64,000 nt of DNA from Bacteroidota bacterium. GTDB taxonomy: Bacteria; Bacteroidota; Bacteroidia; Chitinophagales; Chitinophagaceae. Below, in pieces: positions 7,993-16,673 of the stretch; positions within the stretch are counted from its first letter, which is position 1; the number at the start of each line of letters is the position of its first letter. The notes beneath the pieces were generated by a model. That model was not told where the DNA came from. It did not search any database and saw only the letters and a program-made list of their open reading frames with translations. The DNA is taken from contig JAEYWX010000027.1 in NCBI GenBank assembly GCA_023428755.1, forward strand, positions 1-64,000. The letters are read 5' to 3'. Both the position numbers and the translations under genes were made by a program.

Positions 7993-8880
7993 TTAACGGG
8001 GAATAATAACCGTAGTAAACTGGTTGGCATAGCCTCCAAAGTAGCCAAGTGCTCCGTTGCTGATATTGCCGAGAATTTTTGTGGGAGTTGAAAAGGGATT
8101 ACCAATACTCTGGTAACTGAATTCTACCGTTCGCCAGAAATCAAAGGTGGCTTTATTGATATTGCTGAACTTGAGTGTTACTGTATCGCCCCGTCTGAAA
8201 AAGCCGTAATCATCAAAATCCAATTCTGCATTACGGTCAACACCTCTGTTTACATCCACAGTGTAGGTAACACCATTTACAAATGCATCATCAAACACAG
8301 AACTGAAGCCCGGCAGAAAATTACCGCTGTTCACCCGGGTAAAATAACGGGCATAGTCGCCAAAACCATCTGGATCAACCACACGTGCACGTACTACCGC
8401 ACGGGTGCTGGTATCGGGTGTATTGGGAGCTTTTACCCACCATAAGGAATCGATCACTTTGCGAAGCTGAGGGATAGTGGTACTGGATGTATATTCTTTC
8501 CCTTTCCACACAATTCGCAATTGATAGCTTTTACCTAACTCACCTTTGATGATGGTAGATGGATTTGTTAAATCACTGCTGTAAAAGCTAAAGGGAATTG
8601 TGGTGCCGGGTACAACCATATCGTAGCGACGGAGCTGATGGGTTCTGGTACCATCTGTAACAAACACCTCGGCATCTTTGATGATGGTATTCCCTAAAAC
8701 TTCAGCTGAAATTTTAGAAAAATAGTTGAGGCTTTTTGTTAGAACCACTACCGGATCCTGTTCGCTTTCAATACTTGCATCAACAGTCAGCAATTCGGCC
8801 GACTGGTTTAGATCAAATTCTACTTTCTTTTCACAACCCAGGAATAACAATACCAATCCAATCAAAACAAAACGTTGCAT
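7993..8880 (-). CDS. DUF4249 lipoprotein
   Basis: This 295-aa protein has a lipoprotein signal (MQRFVLIGLVLLFLGC, lipobox cysteine 16), so it is expected at the outer membrane or periplasm. The body is beta-rich with the DUF4249 pattern: LLTVDASIESEQDPVVVLTK near the start, a central DAEVFVTDG, and a C-terminal NGALGYFGGY. In this phylum DUF4249 genes usually follow a TonB-dependent receptor gene; here the protein stands alone between trxB and rpoD. The function of the family is unknown. It is separated from the rpoD terminator by a REP-bearing spacer. Confidence 0.88.
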   Translation of the reverse strand: MQRFVLIGLVLLFLGCEKKVEFDLNQSAELLTVDASIESEQDPVVVLTKSLNYFSKISAEVLGNTIIKDAEVFVTDGTRTHQLRRYDMVVPGTTIPFSFYSSDLTNPSTIIKGELGKSYQLRIVWKGKEYTSSTTIPQLRKVIDSLWWVKAPNTPDTSTRAVVRARVVDPDGFGDYARYFTRVNSGNFLPGFSSVFDDAFVNGVTYTVDVNRGVDRNAELDFDDYGFFRRGDTVTLKFSNINKATFDFWRTVEFSYQSIGNPFSTPTKILGNISNGALGYFGGYANQFTTVIIPR

Positions 8881-8937
8881 AGGTCAAATTTACGATGAGA
8901 TATTGGCAGATAAACATGAAGGTTATGCTAATTGTTG

Positions 8938-8990
8938 CATTTCGACTTCGCTCAATGCAAATAAAATGCCCTTCGACTACGCTCAGGACA
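8938..8990. repeat. Two REP-like copies (TTCGACT..CGCTCA)
   Basis: TTTCGACTTCGCTCAATGC and CCTTCGACTACGCTCAGGAC lie about 35 nt apart in direct orientation, in the 160-bp gap between the DUF4249 gene and rpoD. They share the core with the copy at 1457. Confidence 0.6.
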
Positions 8991-8991
8991 T

Positions 8992-9020
8992 AAAAAAACC
9001 CCGACACGAAGGTCGGGGTT
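8992..9020 (-). terminator. rpoD terminator
   Basis: AACCCCGAC (8997-9005) pairs with GTCGGGGTT (9012-9020). On the minus strand the stem is followed by a seven-T run. It lies directly downstream of the rpoD stop. Confidence 0.88.
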
Positions 9021-9042
9021 GATACTTAATACCCATTATAAA

Positions 9043-9903
9043 TCAGTTACCAAGATAACTCTTGAGTGCATTGCTGTAACGAGCTTTTTGCAAACGCTTA
9101 ATGGCTCTTTCTTTGATTTGACGGATACGCTCTTTGGTAAGGTCGTATTTCTGTCCGATCTGCTCAATGGTAACACCATTTTCGCCATCCAGTCCAAAAT
9201 ACGCATTTACAATCTCCGCTTCACGTGGGCTGAGTGATTTCAATACACGACGGATTTCATTGCGTAATGAATCTTTCATTACATCTTCATCGGTATCATC
9301 GCTTCCTTCCAGCAAATCACCCATAGCCACATCTTCGGCTTCGTGCACTGGCGCATCCAGTGATGTATGACGGGTGTTGCTTTGGAAAATATTGTTGATC
9401 TCTGTTTCGCTCATTTCCAGGATATCAGCCAGCTCTTCGGTTGAAGGCTCACGCTCATGCTCCTGTTCAAACGCCATGTAAGCTTTGTTTGCTTTGTTAT
9501 ATGTACCGATTTTGTTTTGTGGCAAACGAACCAAACGACCCTGCTCAGCCAACGCCTGCAGAATTGATTGACGGATCCACCAAACAGCATATGAAATAAA
9601 CTTAAAACCTTTGGTTTCATCGAAACGTTGTGCTGCTTTGATCAAACCGAGATTACCTTCATTGATCAGGTCACTTAATGATAAACCCTGGTGCTGGTAT
9701 TGTTTCGCAACGGATACTACGAAACGAAGGTTGGATTGAACCAGCTTGTCTAAGGCCCTTTGATCGCCCATTTTGATCCGCTGTGCCAGCGTGGTCTCCT
9801 CTTCGGGAGTGATCATGGGGATCTTTGAAATTTCCTGGAGATACTTTTCAACCGCTTGTGAATCACGGTTGGTAATTTGAGTTGCAATTTTGAGCTGCCG
9901 CAT
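9043..9903 (-). CDS. rpoD: Primary sigma factor RpoD/SigA
   Basis: This 286-aa short-form housekeeping sigma factor has no region 1.1. Visible parts are sigma 1.2 (EKYLQEISKIPMITPEEE), sigma 2 (NLRFVVSVAKQYQHQGLSL, then KFISYAVWWIRQSILQAL), sigma 3 (RLVRLPQNKIGTYNKANKA) and sigma 4 (VTIEQIGQKYDLTKERIRQI). The compact length is the norm in Bacteroidota, whose promoters use TTTG / TAnnTTTG. The gene is transcribed alone, with a strong terminator and a TACCTTTG element about 95 nt upstream. Confidence 0.97.
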   Translation of the reverse strand: MRQLKIATQITNRDSQAVEKYLQEISKIPMITPEEETTLAQRIKMGDQRALDKLVQSNLRFVVSVAKQYQHQGLSLSDLINEGNLGLIKAAQRFDETKGFKFISYAVWWIRQSILQALAEQGRLVRLPQNKIGTYNKANKAYMAFEQEHEREPSTEELADILEMSETEINNIFQSNTRHTSLDAPVHEAEDVAMGDLLEGSDDTDEDVMKDSLRNEIRRVLKSLSPREAEIVNAYFGLDGENGVTIEQIGQKYDLTKERIRQIKERAIKRLQKARYSNALKSYLGN

Positions 9904-9998
9904 ATTAAATTCCTCTTAATTGTTTGAAACGTTACTAAGACAGGGAAATCAGACCTGAAAATGTGAAAGACTGGTTAAGAATCCACTGTGACCGTCAG

Positions 9999-10006
9999 CA
10001 AAGGTA
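9999..10006 (-). promoter_or_regulatory. Candidate rpoD -7 element TACCTTTG
   Basis: The minus strand reads TACCTTTG, a TAnnTTTG match, 95 nt before the rpoD ATG. No good -33 box is visible. The 281-bp gap 9904-10184 holds this and the element at 10156 and no gene. Confidence 0.4.
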
Positions 10007-10155
10007 CTCATCAATCGCCGTTTTTCATAGCCCATGTTAATAATTGAAGCTGATTGGGGCATCATTGAAACGTTTACAGCAAAAACATTCTACTGATTCT
10101 TAACAATTTATCGTTTCAGAAGGTTTATTTTTCCGCCATAATTTTACACAAACGG

Positions 10156-10163
10156 TACATTTG
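10156..10163 (+). promoter_or_regulatory. -7 element TACATTTG before threonine aldolase
   Basis: TACATTTG fits TAnnTTTG and lies 21 nt before the ATG at 10185, leaving a short leader. The -33 region (around 10124-10133) is T-rich but lacks TTG. Confidence 0.5.
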
Positions 10164-10184
10164 AAGTTTTAATAAACCACTGAT

Positions 10185-11207
10185 ATGGAATGGATTGATC
10201 TGCGAAGCGATACTGTAACCCGCCCTACTCCCGGCATGAAAGAAGCCATGTTCAACGCCAAAATTGGCGATGATGTATTTGGGGAAGATGAGAGTGTGAA
10301 TAACTTGGAAAAAATGGCCGCAAACATGTTTGGAATGGAGGCCGGTTTATTCTGTCCATCGGGCACCATGACCAATCAAATTGCTATTAAAATGCATACC
10401 CAACCCGGCGATGAGGTGATCTGTGATGAGCTGTCGCATGTGTACCAATACGAAGGTGGTGGCATTGCGTTCAATTCAGGTGCGTCTGTTCATTTATTAC
10501 ATGGCGACCGTGGCCGTGTTACGGCTGCACAGGTTCGGGAAGCTGTCAACAATACAGAAGATGTGCATAAACCACTTTCCAGTTTGGTGGTATTGGAAAA
10601 TACCAGCAACCGTGGTGGCGGCTGTTGTTATGAACTGGAAGACATCAAGGCGATCAAACGGGCTTGCATTGATCATGGATTGATTCTGCATCTGGATGGT
10701 GCCCGCCTGTTCAATGCTTTGGTTGAAAAGAAACATAGCGCCCTCGATTATGGCCGCCTGTTCGATTCTATTTCTATTTGTCTCAGCAAGGGACTGGGCA
10801 CACCTGTTGGAAGCATACTGCTGGGTACAAGAGAGAAAATCAAAAAAGCCCGGCGTCTTCGCAAAGTATTCGGCGGAGGGATGCGCCAGGCGGGCTTTCT
10901 TGCTGCTGCCGGCATATATGCATTAGAACATCATATCGATCGTTTGGCAGTTGATCATACACATGCAAAACTGATTGAAGCGGCATTACTTTCAAATCCA
11001 AAAGTAGAAACGGTATTGCCGGTTGAAACCAACATTGTGATTTTCCGGGTGAAAGAAGGAATCAACGCAGAGCAGTTGGTGGAGCAGTTGAAAGAAAAAG
11101 GGATTCGTTGTTTTACCATGGGAAAACAACAAATACGGTTTGTATTGCATTTGGACATTACGGAAGCGATGGTACAACGCTCCATCGAAATCATTCAGAA
11201 ACTATAA
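10185..11207 (+). CDS. ltaE: Low-specificity L-threonine aldolase (GntG family)
   Basis: This 340-aa fold-type I PLP enzyme splits L-threonine or L-allo-threonine into glycine and acetaldehyde. It starts with the family hallmark IDLRSDTVTRPTPGM. It carries GEDESVNNLE, CPSGTMTNQIAI, the aspartate strand LILHLDGARLFNA and the PLP lysine in SICLSKGLGTPVGS at about residue 202. Length and motif order are normal. It is transcribed alone, with its own -7 motif and a strong terminator. Confidence 0.93.
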   Translation: MEWIDLRSDTVTRPTPGMKEAMFNAKIGDDVFGEDESVNNLEKMAANMFGMEAGLFCPSGTMTNQIAIKMHTQPGDEVICDELSHVYQYEGGGIAFNSGASVHLLHGDRGRVTAAQVREAVNNTEDVHKPLSSLVVLENTSNRGGGCCYELEDIKAIKRACIDHGLILHLDGARLFNALVEKKHSALDYGRLFDSISICLSKGLGTPVGSILLGTREKIKKARRLRKVFGGGMRQAGFLAAAGIYALEHHIDRLAVDHTHAKLIEAALLSNPKVETVLPVETNIVIFRVKEGINAEQLVEQLKEKGIRCFTMGKQQIRFVLHLDITEAMVQRSIEIIQKL

Positions 11208-11240
11208 GCCCCGGCCAGTTTGAAATGGCCAGGGCTTTTA
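11207..11240 (+). terminator. Terminator of threonine aldolase gene
   Basis: AGCCCCGGCCA (11207-11217) pairs with TGGCCAGGGCT (11226-11236) with one mismatch, followed by TTTTATT. The stem begins at the end of the stop codon. Confidence 0.85.
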
Positions 11241-11262
11241 TTAAAATAATTCAATCGAACTA

Positions 11263-13440
11263 TTATTTACTGTCGGCACGACCTGCCTGCTTGTTCAGCG
11301 CAATGAAGTATTGCTGAATCATATCGTTCATCACATTCACTGTTTCACCAAGATGAATATCGTTCTTCAACCGGTTCACAAAAAGCTTATTACGTTCTTC
11401 TTTATTGGTATTTCCTTTGATAGCAGCAAGATCAACATCCAGATTTGACAACTCAAGCGGAGCTTTCAACTTTGTTAAAGAGTCGATGGCCTGAATTGCA
11501 TTTCCAAGTGTTTTCTTTTCCTGGCGAAACTTATCGATCTTCAGTGAATACTGCTTGTCGTTGTACTTCGAAAGCCAGTTGCTTTTTTCAACGATCATAT
11601 TGAACGATTGGTTTTCGCCGATACGTTGCTTACTCTGATTAATAATGTAATTGAAATCAAAATCAGATTTCCAGGTTTTGAATTGCGTACTTGAGATTTC
11701 GTCCCAAGGCAATGCATAGGGATCATCTTTTTCACGAAGCTTCAGATATTCATACTGGTCGGGCAATACAATATCCGGCACAACACCTCTTAATTGCGTG
11801 CTGGCACCTGTTACACGATAAAACTTCTGCAATGTGAGTTTGATATTTCCCAGATCAGAAGGATTATTGCTTGTCCAGCTTGCACGATCCAGTTCAATGT
11901 TCCGCTGTACAGTTCCTTTACCGTAAGTAGAGGTACTGCCGATCACCAAACCACGTTTGTAATCCTGAATGGCACCTGCAAAAATTTCTGATGCAGAAGC
12001 GCTGAACTCATTCACCATTACCGTTAAAGGACCATCCCACAACACATTCTTATTTCTGTCACGCAAAATTGTGGGCGACTCGTCCCTGCTTTTTACCTGT
12101 ACCACCGGTCCATCTTCAATGAAAAGACCAACCATTTCCACCGTTTCCATCAATGAACCACCGCCGTTGGTGCGCAGATCGATGATCAATCCGTTTACAC
12201 CCTCTGCTTTTAACTTAATGATTTCCTTTGCTACATCCTGTGCACAGCGGTTGCCATTGGCATCCTGGAAATCCGCATAAAACGCAGGCAGGTAGATATA
12301 ACCGATTTTGTGCTGATCGGGCCCTTTGATCACAAGGCTTTTTGCACGGTTTTCTTCCAGATCAATTTTTTCACGGATCATTGCTACCACTTTAATAGCA
12401 CCACTTGGCTTTTTGATCGTTAACCGCACTTCAGTATCTTTTTTACCACGGATAATGCGAACAGCATCCGGCACTTCGTAACCGGTAAGGTCTTGCGGTT
12501 CTGCATTGCCCTGTCCTACTTTTAAAACGATATCACCCACCTGTATTTCGCCCGATTTGGCAGCAGCGCCGCCAGGAACAATGGATGTGATCTTGATATT
12601 ACCATCTTCTTCTAACAAAGAGGCACCGATACCAAAGAAGTCGCCACCACTCATTTGTTCATCAAACGCAATTTTGTCCAAAGGAGGTAAATAGCTGGTA
12701 TGCGGATCCATGGTTTCAGTGATTGCGTTCACCATGTAGTTAAAACGGTCTTCATCCTTAAATCTGTTGCGGAAGCGATCGAACATGCGATCAAATAATT
12801 TCAATACACGCTCTCTTGCTTCTTTTTCAAGCTGGGCATTGGTTTTGGCTACATAGCCTTCTTTGCCTTTGCTTTTTTCCTGTTGCTCAACCAAATCAAC
12901 ATAGCGGTCAAGCGTATAATATTTCAATTTTAAACGCCACACTTCTTTCCGCTGTGTTTCTGTTTTGGCATAAGTTTGTTTTTCTTCATCATCGATGTAT
13001 TTCTCTTCTACCGTAAAGTCAAATGGCTTTTGCAAAATTTCTTTGTAAAGCAACGCTACTTCTTCCATGCGCTTTTTGTACACGGCATTAATGCTGTAAA
13101 ACGATTCAAGGCGTGCGCCATGAATTTCATCGTCGATCTTTGTCTCGTATTTTTGGAATTCGTCAATATCCGATTGCAGGAAATAGCTTTTATCGCTATC
13201 GAGGCTTTTCAAAAACTTTTTGAATACCTCTTTTGAAAATTTGTCATCAATTTTCTTAGGGTTATAATGCCCTTCTTCCAGAAACTCACCCACCAATTTC
13301 AAGATACGTTCAAACCGGTTGGTTGGTTCATTACGGGTAGCAGACGATTGTACGGCGTAGAATATACTTCCTCCCAACAGGAGTATAAGTATGATCAATA
13401 GGCTCTTTTTACTAAACATATATTGGATAAAATTTGACAT
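11263..13440 (-). CDS. prc: Carboxy-terminal (tail-specific) processing protease
   Basis: This 725-aa periplasmic S41A serine protease is anchored by an N-terminal hydrophobic segment (LLIILILLLGGSIFYAV). In order it has an N-terminal helical domain, a PDZ domain (FFGIGASLLEEDGNIKITSI, GDIVLKVGQ) and the peptidase core. The core carries the NEFSASASEIFAG nucleophile motif and YGKGTVQ, whose lysine is the general base. A C-terminal helical DUF3340-like region follows. Prc-type enzymes degrade or trim periplasmic proteins from the C-terminus and regulate peptidoglycan hydrolases. It is monocistronic and faces the threonine aldolase gene. Confidence 0.94.
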   Translation of the reverse strand: MSNFIQYMFSKKSLLIILILLLGGSIFYAVQSSATRNEPTNRFERILKLVGEFLEEGHYNPKKIDDKFSKEVFKKFLKSLDSDKSYFLQSDIDEFQKYETKIDDEIHGARLESFYSINAVYKKRMEEVALLYKEILQKPFDFTVEEKYIDDEEKQTYAKTETQRKEVWRLKLKYYTLDRYVDLVEQQEKSKGKEGYVAKTNAQLEKEARERVLKLFDRMFDRFRNRFKDEDRFNYMVNAITETMDPHTSYLPPLDKIAFDEQMSGGDFFGIGASLLEEDGNIKITSIVPGGAAAKSGEIQVGDIVLKVGQGNAEPQDLTGYEVPDAVRIIRGKKDTEVRLTIKKPSGAIKVVAMIREKIDLEENRAKSLVIKGPDQHKIGYIYLPAFYADFQDANGNRCAQDVAKEIIKLKAEGVNGLIIDLRTNGGGSLMETVEMVGLFIEDGPVVQVKSRDESPTILRDRNKNVLWDGPLTVMVNEFSASASEIFAGAIQDYKRGLVIGSTSTYGKGTVQRNIELDRASWTSNNPSDLGNIKLTLQKFYRVTGASTQLRGVVPDIVLPDQYEYLKLREKDDPYALPWDEISSTQFKTWKSDFDFNYIINQSKQRIGENQSFNMIVEKSNWLSKYNDKQYSLKIDKFRQEKKTLGNAIQAIDSLTKLKAPLELSNLDVDLAAIKGNTNKEERNKLFVNRLKNDIHLGETVNVMNDMIQQYFIALNKQAGRADSK

Positions 13441-13679
13441 AAACGAATACCGTAAAAATAACGAGAAAACACGAAGCCATATTGGCCATTTATCCTTTTC
13501 CCAGCTTTTAACAAGCTATTTTGACAAAAGTTGGCCTGAAAGTAAGAAGATTTGGGGGCTAAATCAGCATTTCACTCAGTTCAGTCCGCCCGGGGTCTCA
13601 CATTGTGGACCCGGGGATTTTTATAGACGAACTACAAGGTCAGTTACACCAGGCACTAATTCGATGAAAGCAGAATACA

Positions 13680-14135
13680 TTAATTGGAAACTTTCTTGTA
13701 CGTCATCCACTGCTGGTTACCCCCATTTACTGTTATCGAGTAGGTTGTTAGCCGAACGCCATCATTAGAAATAATTCGCATTGTATCACCATTCAAAACA
13801 AATGTGGAAGAATCGAGTAGCTTGTAAGGCGACCAACCGGTTGCATTGGTTGTATGATAAGTATAAAACGCTGTATCTGTTTTACGAAACTCAACAAAAT
13901 CACCACGCTCATTTGGATAAACAGTAGTATCACTTGCACCTGCACATAAAATCTTAAAGGCTCCTATTTCCCAATTCCCCACAATGGGATTATAAATTGT
14001 TGCCGCAGTTGGCGCTGATCGACTGCTGCCTGTAATCGTAGGTATTGTGTTTGTAATACCCGAGTCAAGCGTTTCTTTACTGCAGGAATAGAAAATAACG
14101 ACAATCAAGCACAATAACAGGTATGTATTTTTCAT
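13680..14135 (-). CDS. Lipocalin-like lipoprotein, hypothetical
   Basis: This 151-aa protein starts with a lipoprotein signal (MKNTYLLLCLIVVIFYSC, lipobox cysteine 18). I chose the ATG at 14135 over the upstream frame start because the signal peptide begins there. The mature part reads NPIVGNWEIGAFKI and later DFVEFRKTDTAFYTY and STFVLNGDTMRIIS, a pattern typical of small lipocalin-like beta-barrels in this phylum. The ligand and function are unknown. It lies at the left edge of the AT-rich scar that ends at tRNA-Pro. Confidence 0.7.
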   Translation of the reverse strand: MKNTYLLLCLIVVIFYSCSKETLDSGITNTIPTITGSSRSAPTAATIYNPIVGNWEIGAFKILCAGASDTTVYPNERGDFVEFRKTDTAFYTYHTTNATGWSPYKLLDSSTFVLNGDTMRIISNDGVRLTTYSITVNGGNQQWMTYKKVSN

Positions 14136-14305
14136 ATTGGTTTTTTTGACGATTCTACAAGATATGAAGTATGGCTTTGAATGCAAGCTATACCCGCCTT
14201 AATATTTATTATTTTTTTGATAGAATCGCACGTGCTTGATTTGGGATTTATTTTTTCGTAGCCATGTCTCCTGAAAGGGAACTGGCGTAATCACAATTCA
14301 ACGCT

Positions 14306-14322
14306 GTTTCACAATGTGAAAC
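14306..14322. repeat. Palindrome GTTTCACAATGTGAAAC
   Basis: A perfect 17-nt palindrome lies in the 215-bp gap between two minus-strand genes. Its core TCACAATGTGA recurs in reverse complement form as TCACATTGTGG at 13598-13608 and 19475-19485. It may be a protein-binding site or a REP-type element. Confidence 0.4.
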
Positions 14323-14350
14323 ACTGTAGCATGTGCAATGGCTACCGGTC

Positions 14351-14905
14351 TTATACCCCACCAAACACCTCCCGTAAATTGATTTCTTCAATCACATAGT
14401 TTGGACTTGGCCTGACTATTTTTTTTAAAACTCTAACCCAAAAATTTTTGTCTGAAAAATAATGTGTCATGCTGTGGAGTTCCTGATTGTACCCCATAGG
14501 CTTGCTTACTGTTGAAAATTGCAACTTACCATTTAGAAAGTACTTGGCTTCAGTTCCATGTAAGCCCGACTTTAAAATTTGATAGATACCGTCAACATTC
14601 ACTTCACTAAACGGTAGCCCCACTTTTACAAATCTGATGTTGCTACTTTGTTCAAAGTCATTTTCATAGAAATACTCTATCTGTTCGGCATTGTGGCCGG
14701 GCGTTTTGGGGTTAGTAATATCCAATGTAACAAGTCGATCACCATCAAGATAACCTGCTTTAATAACTGTTTCATTATCGCCAGATTGTTGGCGGTAAAA
14801 CTCGAACGTAGTTTTATTTAGTTGATTTGTATCAATGAGCTGAAACTGACCATTGTTGGTCAGCAAAGTATGAATATACGCTTGCCATTTATGCTGATTT
14901 TTCAT
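14351..14905 (-). CDS. Hypothetical protein, 184 aa
   Basis: This soluble protein has no signal peptide and no domain that I recognise. It has alternating beta/alpha character, with TVIKAGYLDGDRLVTLDI, IRFVKVGLPFSEVNVDGIYQ and a C-terminal NYVIEEINLREVF. It lies in the AT-rich stretch next to gene fragments and a truncated recombinase, so it may belong to transferred DNA. No partner gene is evident. Confidence 0.55.
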   Translation of the reverse strand: MKNQHKWQAYIHTLLTNNGQFQLIDTNQLNKTTFEFYRQQSGDNETVIKAGYLDGDRLVTLDITNPKTPGHNAEQIEYFYENDFEQSSNIRFVKVGLPFSEVNVDGIYQILKSGLHGTEAKYFLNGKLQFSTVSKPMGYNQELHSMTHYFSDKNFWVRVLKKIVRPSPNYVIEEINLREVFGGV

Positions 14906-14960
14906 GTTCCTTCGTTCGAGTTCTTATCAATAAAACTTCATAATTCAAACTATAGCCACT

Positions 14961-15099
14961 ATGAGATGGAAACCATACGCCGGACCGACGACAGATTTAT
15001 CCATGCTTTATACCAAATTATCCCCTGAATGGATACAATTCTTTTAATGAAGCACTGGAAACTTGGCACCAAAGCAACGGATATTCGTTCAAGTATTAA
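14961..15099 (+). pseudogene. Frameshifted remnant of an unknown gene
   Basis: An ATG at 14961 reads MRWKPYAGPTTDLSMLYTK and LSPEWIQFF, then stops. A +1 frame continues immediately as NGYNSFNEALETWHQSNGYS and ends at 15099. Both halves look protein-like and would join into about 45 residues. It is too short to identify, and the call is tentative. Confidence 0.25.
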
Positions 15100-15583
15100 T
15101 ACGCCCACATCTTTATTCGGGTTGTATCAACAAATCTTTTCATGATTCTAATCTCGTTTTTAGGTGGGTACAAACTAATAAGTTTGCCATTTAAAGATGG
15201 AACATTTTTATAAAAAAATGTTTTTTTTGTCATCTTATTGTACAGTGGATCTGAAAACTCTGTAACAACTACAAATGATGATACCAAAATTGCACTATCA
15301 AGAATTCCGATTCTTGGAAGGAAAACAAAATGGAGGTTTTCGGCTCCAGGGTTTAAATCAGAAACGTTTTCATCAAAATAGACTGGTCTAAATAAATCTA
15401 AAAAATATAGAGAATCCTTCGCCCTAACAGTTGGCAAAAAAAGCAGTACCCTTGATTTAAGATTTCTCAGCTTTCGACCACCGGTATTACGAAATTTATA
15501 GGAAAGAATATTTTGATCTGAACGAAGATTACTTTTCTCAAATTCAATTTGAGTTATAATTAAGTCTGAAGCATAACTATCCT
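15096..15583 (-). pseudogene. 5'-truncated hypothetical gene fused to recombinase remnant
   Basis: The frame ending at 15096 stays open leftward-to-right up to and past the recombinase stop. It reads DLIITQIEFEKSNL, then ILSYKFRNTGGRKLRNLKSR, FDENVSDLNPGAENLHFVFL and NGKLISLYPPKNEIRIMKRF. There is no credible start codon upstream; the first candidate is TTG at 15437, in the middle of the folded-looking region. The pattern (a strand followed by RNTGGRKLRNLK) resembles C-terminal beta-sandwich domains of uncharacterised proteins. I read it as the 3' part of a gene whose 5' end was lost at the junction with the recombinase gene. Confidence 0.5.
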
Positions 15584-16516
15584 TTAAAAAGTTTGTTTGC
15601 TCATTTGTGGAGACAATCTGACATCTAAATCTTTGGTTAAAGGCAGTAATCTCTCCTTATCATTTTTGGTTTCCTTTCTTACCCTATTTGCAGGGTTAGT
15701 TCCTTTCAAGGTTCTTGCTAATGCCTCCTTTATTTCAATAGTCTTATTCTCCAAGTTGATACTTCCCACTCTAAGGCCAATGGCCTCTGCATTCCTAACT
15801 CCAGTTTTAAAAATAAAGTAAACAAAAGGGTAATAATGGGAATGTTTGAATCGGGAACTTTTGGGACAGTATTTATCTGTTTTAATGGCATCAAGAATCT
15901 TTTTTATTTCCAATTCAGTAAAAGGTTTTCGTGATGGGTTTTTACCCCTTTTCACTTTTTTCCTGGCTACATCCTCCAAAGGATTTGTAATCCAAATTTT
16001 GGACTTCACAAGCCACTTACAGAAGGATTTCAGCATATTCAACCTTTCATTATAAGTGCCCGCTCCAAATGTTTCAGCATTTAATTGGGCAAGTACATTA
16101 TCCTCTGTTACAGGTTCCCATTTTCTAAGCAAACTCCTCATTGCATTGTAATGAACATTGACATTGCAATCCATTTGTCTGTAATTCTTAGTCCAGCTTT
16201 CAAAATGTTGTACAATAGACTTTACAGGACTTTTTGAAGCCTTTGTGATTGTAGATGATTGTTCCTTCTCTTTTTTTTCTTGAAGGCCAAGGATATTATC
16301 ATCTTGAGGCTTATACCTCAGTAATGATGAATCAAATGATCCTGAAAAAATATCACTTTCAATAAGCAAGGCAATTTTTTTCGCCAGTAGAATATTTGGC
16401 TTACTAAAATGAAAAAGGTTGAGGGAGTATCTTAATCCTTGATACCTCCATCTCAACCTGATTCTTTGATTAGCATTGGTAATGCTAACTGTTCCTTTTT
16501 GATTTTTCTGACCCAT
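15584..16516 (-). pseudogene. Truncated tyrosine recombinase (phage-type integrase)
   Basis: This 310-aa frame has an N-terminal arm-binding-like region (TNANQRIRLRWRYQGLRYSL) and a core-binding SAM-like domain (YNERLNMLKSFCKWLVKSKI). The start of the catalytic domain carries arginine I in FIFKTGVRNAEAIGLRVGSI. The frame stops shortly after LLPLTKDLDVR, before the HxxR box, second histidine and nucleophilic tyrosine, so it cannot catalyse recombination. Its start is 70 nt from the 3' end of tRNA-Pro, the usual position for an integrase that used the tRNA as attachment site. The remainder of the gene and element is missing. Confidence 0.8.
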
Positions 16517-16586
16517 TCCTGACCCAAATTGAGGTTGTGGGCCACGTATTAGGCAAAATCAAAAATCATAATTAATTGATTATAAG

Positions 16587-16660
16587 TCGGGATGACTGGA
16601 TTCGAACCAGCGACCTCTTCGTCCCGAACGAAGCACGCTACCGGGCTGCGCTACATCCCG
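16587..16660 (-). tRNA. tRNA-Pro (anticodon CGG)
   Basis: The 74-nt cloverleaf is read on the minus strand. The acceptor stem CGGGATG pairs with CATCCCG, with discriminator A. The anticodon stem is CTTCG/CGAAG around the loop TTCGGGA, giving anticodon CGG with G37, as expected for proline. The T-loop is GGTTCGAATCC. CCA is not encoded. The 3' end faces the truncated integrase gene, so this tRNA is the likely former attachment site. Confidence 0.95.
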
Positions 16661-16673
16661 ATGAGATGCAAAA

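Noticed and set aside
13583..13625. Hairpin CCCGGGGTC...GACCCGGGG followed by T run
   Set aside because: It looks like a plus-strand terminator, but there is no plus-strand gene upstream; it is probably an intergenic palindrome.
14136..16586. Second attachment site (repeat of the tRNA-Pro 3' end) bounding an intact element
   Set aside because: I found no repeat of GGATTCGAACC or its flanks to the left within the scar, so the element's other end is lost or outside the window.
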